From NCBI GenBank assembly GCA_002352605.1, contig DEIP01000074.1, positions 1 to 9,315 of the forward strand: a DNA stretch of 9,315 nt, given 5' to 3'. The position numbers were made by a program, and so were the translations under genes. Origin of the DNA: Desulfobacteraceae bacterium UBA2771 (GTDB lineage Bacteria; Desulfobacterota; Desulfobacteria; Desulfobacterales; Desulfosarcinaceae). The notes under the pieces were generated by a model, which saw nothing but the letters and a program-made list of their open reading frames with translations, was not told where the DNA came from and did not search any database. Of the stretch, positions 5,675 through 9,315 are shown piece by piece (within the stretch, counting starts at the first letter, position 1; each line of letters opens with the position of its first letter).

Positions 5675-6984
5675 AATTGTTTGGCTGGTACTTCAAATCC
5701 AACTTGCTGGTGCGCATCCTGCTGGGACTGATTCTGGGGGCAGTCTGCGGTATAACTTTCGGGCCGGCCATGGCCTGGGTCAGCCCTTTCGGCGTGATCT
5801 TCATCCGGCTGCTCAAGATGATTGTCATGCCGGTGATCCTGTTTACCCTGACGGTCGGTGCCGCCAGCGTCCATCCCTCTCAACTGGGCCGGGTGGGGGC
5901 CAAGTCGCTGCTGATCTACATGATCACCACCGGGTTTGCCGTGTCCTTCGGTCTGATCTGCGGCAACTTGTTCCAGCCCGGCAAGGGCATGCAGATTGCC
6001 GCCGGTGCCACCGAAGGCATCAAGGCGGATGTATCTGCGCCCTCACTGGTGGACACCCTGATCAACTTGGTACCGGTCAATCCCTTCGGCGTCATCGCCG
6101 ATGGCAACGTGCTGCCGGTGATCTTCTTTTGCCTTATCTTCGGCATCGGCCTGGCTTATGTGCGCAACAGTGAAGACGAGCAGATTTCCCGGTCCGGCGA
6201 AACCGTGTTCCGCTTTTTCAACGGCGGCGCCCAAATCATGTACCTGGTGGTGCATTGGATCCTGCAGTACGCCCCCATCGGCGTGTTCGCCCTGATCGCC
6301 GACGTCTTCGGCAAACAGGGCGCCGAGGCCTTCGGCCCCCTGGGCTGGACGACCCTGGCGGTCTACCTGGCCTTCGTCGGGCACATGCTGTTGGTCTATG
6401 GCGGCATGCTGCTGGTCTTCAAGATATCCCCGCTCGCTTTTTTCAGCAAGGCCAAAGAGGCCATCGTCACCGCCTTTGTCACCCGCAGCAGTGGGGGGAC
6501 CCTGCCGGTAAGCATGGATACCGCCGGCAGTAAAATGGGCATCTCCCAGGGGGTATACTCCTTTTCGCTGCCTTTGGGGGCCACCGTCAACATGGACGGG
6601 ACCGCCATCTACCAAGGCGTCTGCGCCATCTTCGTTGGATTTGCCATCGGTGCCCCGCTGACCTTCTCACAACAGTTGACCATCATCGCCACGTCGCTGC
6701 TGGCGTCCATCGGCACGGCCGGCGTCCCCGGTGCCGGCGCCATCATGCTGATGATGGTGCTCGAGTCGGTGGGGTTGAAGGTGGAACCGGGTTCGCCGGT
6801 GGCCATGGCCTATGGCATGATCTTCGGCATCGATGCCCTGCTGGACATGGGGCGGACGGCCTGCAACGTCACCGGCGACCTGGCCGTGACCTGCGTCGTG
6901 GCAAAAACGGAAAAGGAAATGGATCTATCGGCGTGGCAGAAGGACAAGCAGCACGTGTTGGTGGATACGGCCGTCGCCGATTAA
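5671..6984 (+). CDS. Dicarboxylate/amino acid:cation symporter (DAACS, GltP/DctA-like)
   Basis: This 437-residue inner-membrane carrier imports acidic amino acids or C4-dicarboxylates with H+ or Na+. The core motifs of the glutamate-transporter fold are in order: hairpin 1 TRSSGGTLPVS (271-281), the ion-binding NMDGTA (307-312), hairpin 2 GTAGVPGAG (348-356), and transmembrane helix 8 with Asp388, Asp392, Arg395, Thr396, Asn399 and Asp403. Their spacing equals that of GltPh D390-D394-R397-T398-N401-D405. The Arg and the second Asp are the residues that bind the side-chain carboxylate and amino group of aspartate in GltPh, so aspartate or glutamate is favoured over a pure dicarboxylate; this is inference. 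Hairpin 1 has SSG where GltPh, as remembered, has SSS. The gene is preceded by the binding-protein gene and the mini-ORF (ATGA overlap), and followed after 28 bp by the Kef-type antiporter, which suggests one transcript. Confidence 0.93.
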   Translation: MKLFGWYFKSNLLVRILLGLILGAVCGITFGPAMAWVSPFGVIFIRLLKMIVMPVILFTLTVGAASVHPSQLGRVGAKSLLIYMITTGFAVSFGLICGNLFQPGKGMQIAAGATEGIKADVSAPSLVDTLINLVPVNPFGVIADGNVLPVIFFCLIFGIGLAYVRNSEDEQISRSGETVFRFFNGGAQIMYLVVHWILQYAPIGVFALIADVFGKQGAEAFGPLGWTTLAVYLAFVGHMLLVYGGMLLVFKISPLAFFSKAKEAIVTAFVTRSSGGTLPVSMDTAGSKMGISQGVYSFSLPLGATVNMDGTAIYQGVCAIFVGFAIGAPLTFSQQLTIIATSLLASIGTAGVPGAGAIMLMMVLESVGLKVEPGSPVAMAYGMIFGIDALLDMGRTACNVTGDLAVTCVVAKTEKEMDLSAWQKDKQHVLVDTAVAD

Positions 6985-7012
6985 GCTATTACCCATTCAA
7001 GGAGTTTGAGGT

Positions 7013-8599
7013 ATGGACCCTGTCCTGATCGTTGCCGCCTTTGTCTTGGGCGTTGTCTCAAGTAGAATCGGCCTGCCCCCGCTGGTGGGATACCTGGTCG
7101 CCGGATTCGTCCTCAACAGATTTGGGATCGAGGCCGGCGATCAGCTGGAAACCATTGCCGATGCCGGCGTGACGCTGCTTCTTTTTACCATCGGATTGAA
7201 GCTGAAACTCAAGAGTTTGGCCAGTCCGGACGTATGGGCGGGTGCCACTATCCACATGCTGATCACGGTCGTGGTATTCGGCGCAGGGATCAAACTTCTG
7301 GCCATTACCGGATTGCCTTCCTTTAATGTTCTGGACTGGAAACCGGCCTTGCTGATCGCATTCGCCCTGAGCTTTTCCAGCACGGTTTTTGCTGTCAAGG
7401 TCTTCGAGGAGAAGAGGGAGATGGCATCACGCCACGCCGGCACGGCCATCGGCATTCTTATCATGCAGGATATCATCGCCGTGGTGTTTCTGGCCGTTTC
7501 CTCGGGAAAAACACCCAGCATATGGGCGGTGGCCCTGATCGGCGCTCTTTTTTTGATCCGTCCGCTGCTGCTTCGTTTCATGTCACGCTGCGGCCATGGT
7601 GAGCTGCTGATGCTGTTCGGTATCCTGATTCCTGCCGCCGGCTACGGGGGGTTCGAGCTGGTCGGCATGAAAGGCGACTTGGGCGCCCTGGTGTTCGGCA
7701 TGCTGGTTGCGGTTCATCCGAAGGCATCCGAACTGGCCAAGGCGTTGCTTAGCTTCAAAGACCTCTTTCTGGTGGGCTTTTTCCTGAATATCGGTATTAC
7801 CGGTTCACCCACGCTGGCGGCAGTGGGGATTGCGATTATGCTGGCGCTGGTCATGCCGTTGAAGGTCGCCCTTTTTTTCGGTATCCTCACCCGTTTCAAA
7901 CTGCGTGCCCGCACATCGCTGCTCACCTCCCTGAGTCTGGCCAATTACAGTGAATTCGGCCTGATTATCGGTGCCATCGGTGTGGCCAATGGCTGGATTG
8001 GCGCAGATTGGCTGGTCATCCTGGCCCTTGCCCTCTCATTGACCTTTATCATGGCGGCACCGGCCAATTCATTTGTCCATGCCATCTACGCCCGTTGGTC
8101 AAACCGTCTGAAGCGCTTTGAAACCGTTGAGCGGTTGCCCGACGAAGCACCCTTTGATGTCGGGGACGCACGCATTGCCGTCATCGGCCTGGGGGGCATC
8201 GGAACGGCGGCATACGACGAGATGCGCAGGCGGCATGGGGATGTGGTGGTCGGAATCGATTATGATAAGGATACCGTGGAGACTCATCTCAAACACGACC
8301 GCCGTGTGGTTTTCGGTGATGCGTCGGACAGTGACTTCTGGGAGAGAATCGATCCATCCAAAACCGGCATCCGTCTGGTCATGTTGACCCTGCCGGATCC
8401 CAAGACCGTTGCATTCGCCGTTCGCCAGATGAATGAGAGGGGGTATTTGGGCCAGATCACCGCATCCGTTCGTTATGAGGACGAGGTCGCCGTGTTGAAG
8501 CAGGCCGGTATCAATGCCGCCTACGTTGTATATGAGGAAGCCGGCGTCGGTTTTGCCGATCATGTGTGTAAGCATATGGACCGAAATTACCTTTATTGA
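7013..8599 (+). CDS. Kef-type CPA2 cation:proton antiporter with NAD-binding RCK domain
   Basis: The 528-residue protein has a CPA2 membrane domain (about 1-360, roughly a dozen hydrophobic segments) and a cytoplasmic RCK/TrkA-N domain (about 385-525). In the membrane part LPPLVGYLVAGFVL (21-34), the discontinuous-helix segment FALSFSSTVFAVKVF (117-131) and MQDIIAV (151-157, with the family's ion-binding Asp at 153) are typical of KefB/KefC/YbaL relatives. The RCK part opens with IAVIGLGGIG (388-397), the GxGxxG nucleotide-binding loop, followed by an acidic residue at the end of strand 2 (Asp416 in VGIDYD) and FGDASD (434-439), favouring NAD(H). There is no RCK-C domain, so it is shorter than KefC (about 620). 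Such proteins exchange K+ or Na+ for H+ and are gated by nucleotide or redox state. No KefF/KefG partner is adjacent, though a flavoprotein of another family is convergent. The start is supported by AAGGAG before ATG 7013. Confidence 0.92.
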   Translation: MDPVLIVAAFVLGVVSSRIGLPPLVGYLVAGFVLNRFGIEAGDQLETIADAGVTLLLFTIGLKLKLKSLASPDVWAGATIHMLITVVVFGAGIKLLAITGLPSFNVLDWKPALLIAFALSFSSTVFAVKVFEEKREMASRHAGTAIGILIMQDIIAVVFLAVSSGKTPSIWAVALIGALFLIRPLLLRFMSRCGHGELLMLFGILIPAAGYGGFELVGMKGDLGALVFGMLVAVHPKASELAKALLSFKDLFLVGFFLNIGITGSPTLAAVGIAIMLALVMPLKVALFFGILTRFKLRARTSLLTSLSLANYSEFGLIIGAIGVANGWIGADWLVILALALSLTFIMAAPANSFVHAIYARWSNRLKRFETVERLPDEAPFDVGDARIAVIGLGGIGTAAYDEMRRRHGDVVVGIDYDKDTVETHLKHDRRVVFGDASDSDFWERIDPSKTGIRLVMLTLPDPKTVAFAVRQMNERGYLGQITASVRYEDEVAVLKQAGINAAYVVYEEAGVGFADHVCKHMDRNYLY

Positions 8600-8610
8600 A
8601 AAAAACAGGA
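8600..8610. other. Convergent gene junction without visible terminator
   Basis: Only 11 bp, mainly an A-run, separate the stops of the antiporter and the nitroreductase genes. No hairpin followed by a T-run is visible on either strand, so either transcripts overlap or termination occurs inside the opposite gene. Confidence 0.5.
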
Positions 8611-9243
8611 CTATTTGAAATTCACCACAATCTCGTCATAGGTCTTGCGCCATTTGGGCGGTGCCAGGCTCTCGGTGTCTTTAAAATAACCCACGGCCAG
8701 CAAAAGAGGAACCCAGTAATTTTCCGGAATGGAAAACTCCCGCCGCACGCCTTCCAAGTCAAAACCGTCCATGGGGTGCGTTTCCAGCCCCAGGCTTTTG
8801 GCCGCCAGCATCAGCCCCATGGTGAAAAAACCGGAGTTCTTGTTGGCAAAGGCCTGCCGGGCGTCATCGCTATAGCCGTACAGCGACTCACGGGCATTTT
8901 TGAACCAGTCTCGCTGTTCTTCCGTCATCATTCCGGCCCGGATCATCTCTTGAAAATTCCTTTCCACAAACGGGTGCCCCGATTGCCAAGCATCCCGGTC
9001 GGCCAATACGATCAAAATCACCGGCGCTTCGCTGACTTTGGGTTGATCCCAGGCTAGTTTCTGCAAACGTTTTTTGCGCTCCGGGTCCTTGACGACAATC
9101 AGGCTCCAGGGTTGCAGGTTAAAACTAGATGGCGCTTGGGACGCCATGGCGACCATTTCTCTTAACAGGTTTTCGGGCACCCCCCTGGCAGAGTCGAAAA
9201 AATTGACAGATCGGCGTGCGTTGATCAGTTCCTTGAAATCCAT
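8611..9243 (-). CDS. Nitroreductase family FMN-dependent oxidoreductase
   Basis: This 210-residue protein has the nitroreductase fold signature. N-terminal INARRSVNFF (7-16) supplies the Arg-Arg-Ser that contacts FMN phosphate, and QAPSSFNLQPW (36-46) is the conserved SxxNxQPW loop. A later helix, FFTMGLMLAAKSLGLETHPMDGF, matches the family's dimer/FMN region, and VPLLLAVGY near the C-terminus is the usual closing strand. The length is typical of NfsB/YdgI-type enzymes (about 200-217). Members reduce nitro groups, quinones or flavins with NAD(P)H in the cytosol; the substrate cannot be read here. The start at 9243 is preceded by AGGAGG (complement of 9251-9256), 7 nt away. It is transcribed towards the antiporter gene and is probably monocistronic. 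Confidence 0.93.
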   Translation of the reverse strand: MDFKELINARRSVNFFDSARGVPENLLREMVAMASQAPSSFNLQPWSLIVVKDPERKKRLQKLAWDQPKVSEAPVILIVLADRDAWQSGHPFVERNFQEMIRAGMMTEEQRDWFKNARESLYGYSDDARQAFANKNSGFFTMGLMLAAKSLGLETHPMDGFDLEGVRREFSIPENYWVPLLLAVGYFKDTESLAPPKWRKTYDEIVVNFK

Positions 9244-9315
9244 GGTTCACCCTCCTTTTTCTCTGTATCGTTTCAAATCGGCTACAATAATTTAAGGATC
9301 GTGAACTTTATAAAG
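9244..9315 (-). promoter_or_regulatory. Upstream region of the nitroreductase gene
   Basis: This stretch is AT-rich and contains the Shine-Dalgarno (9251-9256). It must include the 5' untranslated region and probably the promoter, but no convincing -35/-10 pair can be pointed out. Confidence 0.3.

Noticed and set aside
4573..5883. 436-codon open frame on the - strand opposite the binding-protein gene and the start of the symporter gene
   Set aside because: It spans two well-supported + strand genes and their gap, has a low-complexity His/Gln/Asp-rich start and no motif or ribosome binding site support.
1..9315. CRISPR array, tRNA, rRNA or riboswitch
   Set aside because: No regularly spaced direct repeats, no cloverleaf and no recognisable riboswitch core were seen on reading both strands.

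Overview
The window looks like chromosomal DNA from an anaerobic proteobacterium, perhaps a Desulfobacterota (Desulfobacterales-like) lineage. This rests on three impressions and not on any database match: GC-rich third codon positions, strong AGGAGG-type ribosome binding sites, and a Dcu-type C4-dicarboxylate carrier next to aspartase, a pairing typical of anaerobic fumarate/succinate metabolism. The lineage call is an inference of low to moderate confidence.

Layout. Bases 1-403 hold the 3' end of a gene for a fibronectin-III-like protein that begins left of the window. Bases 404-733 carry no gene. Their right half (about 549-708) is a near-perfect palindromic, MITE-like element flanked by TTA, ending just upstream of the next gene. 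At 734-1249 is a small secreted protein, probably a beta-barrel. From 1334 to 8599 five genes run on the + strand: a DcuA-type carrier (1334-2638); an aspartase with an extra N-terminal Crp-like cyclic-nucleotide-binding-type domain (2690-4552); a periplasmic amino-acid-binding protein (4696-5616); a dicarboxylate/amino acid:cation symporter of the DAACS family (5671-6984); and a Kef/CPA2-type cation:proton antiporter with a C-terminal NAD-binding RCK domain (7013-8599). A 21-codon reading frame (5609-5674) overlaps the end of the binding-protein gene and the start codon of the symporter gene. A nitroreductase-family flavoprotein (8611-9243, - strand) converges on the antiporter gene with an 11-bp gap.

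How the genes may work together (inference). The symporter and the binding protein would bring in or sense aspartate, glutamate or dicarboxylates. Aspartase would convert aspartate to fumarate plus ammonia. The Dcu carrier would exchange aspartate or fumarate for succinate. The Kef-type antiporter could rebalance cations after ion-coupled uptake. Gaps of 28-54 bp in two blocks (dcuA-aspA, and binding protein-symporter-antiporter) suggest two transcription units or one long one, with a 143-bp gap between them.

The points most worth follow-up are the sensory-domain/aspartase fusion, whose effector pocket has lost the arginine typical of cAMP binding; the palindromic element at 549-708; the coupled mini-ORF; and an amino-acid-binding protein that sits beside a secondary symporter with no ABC permease in view.
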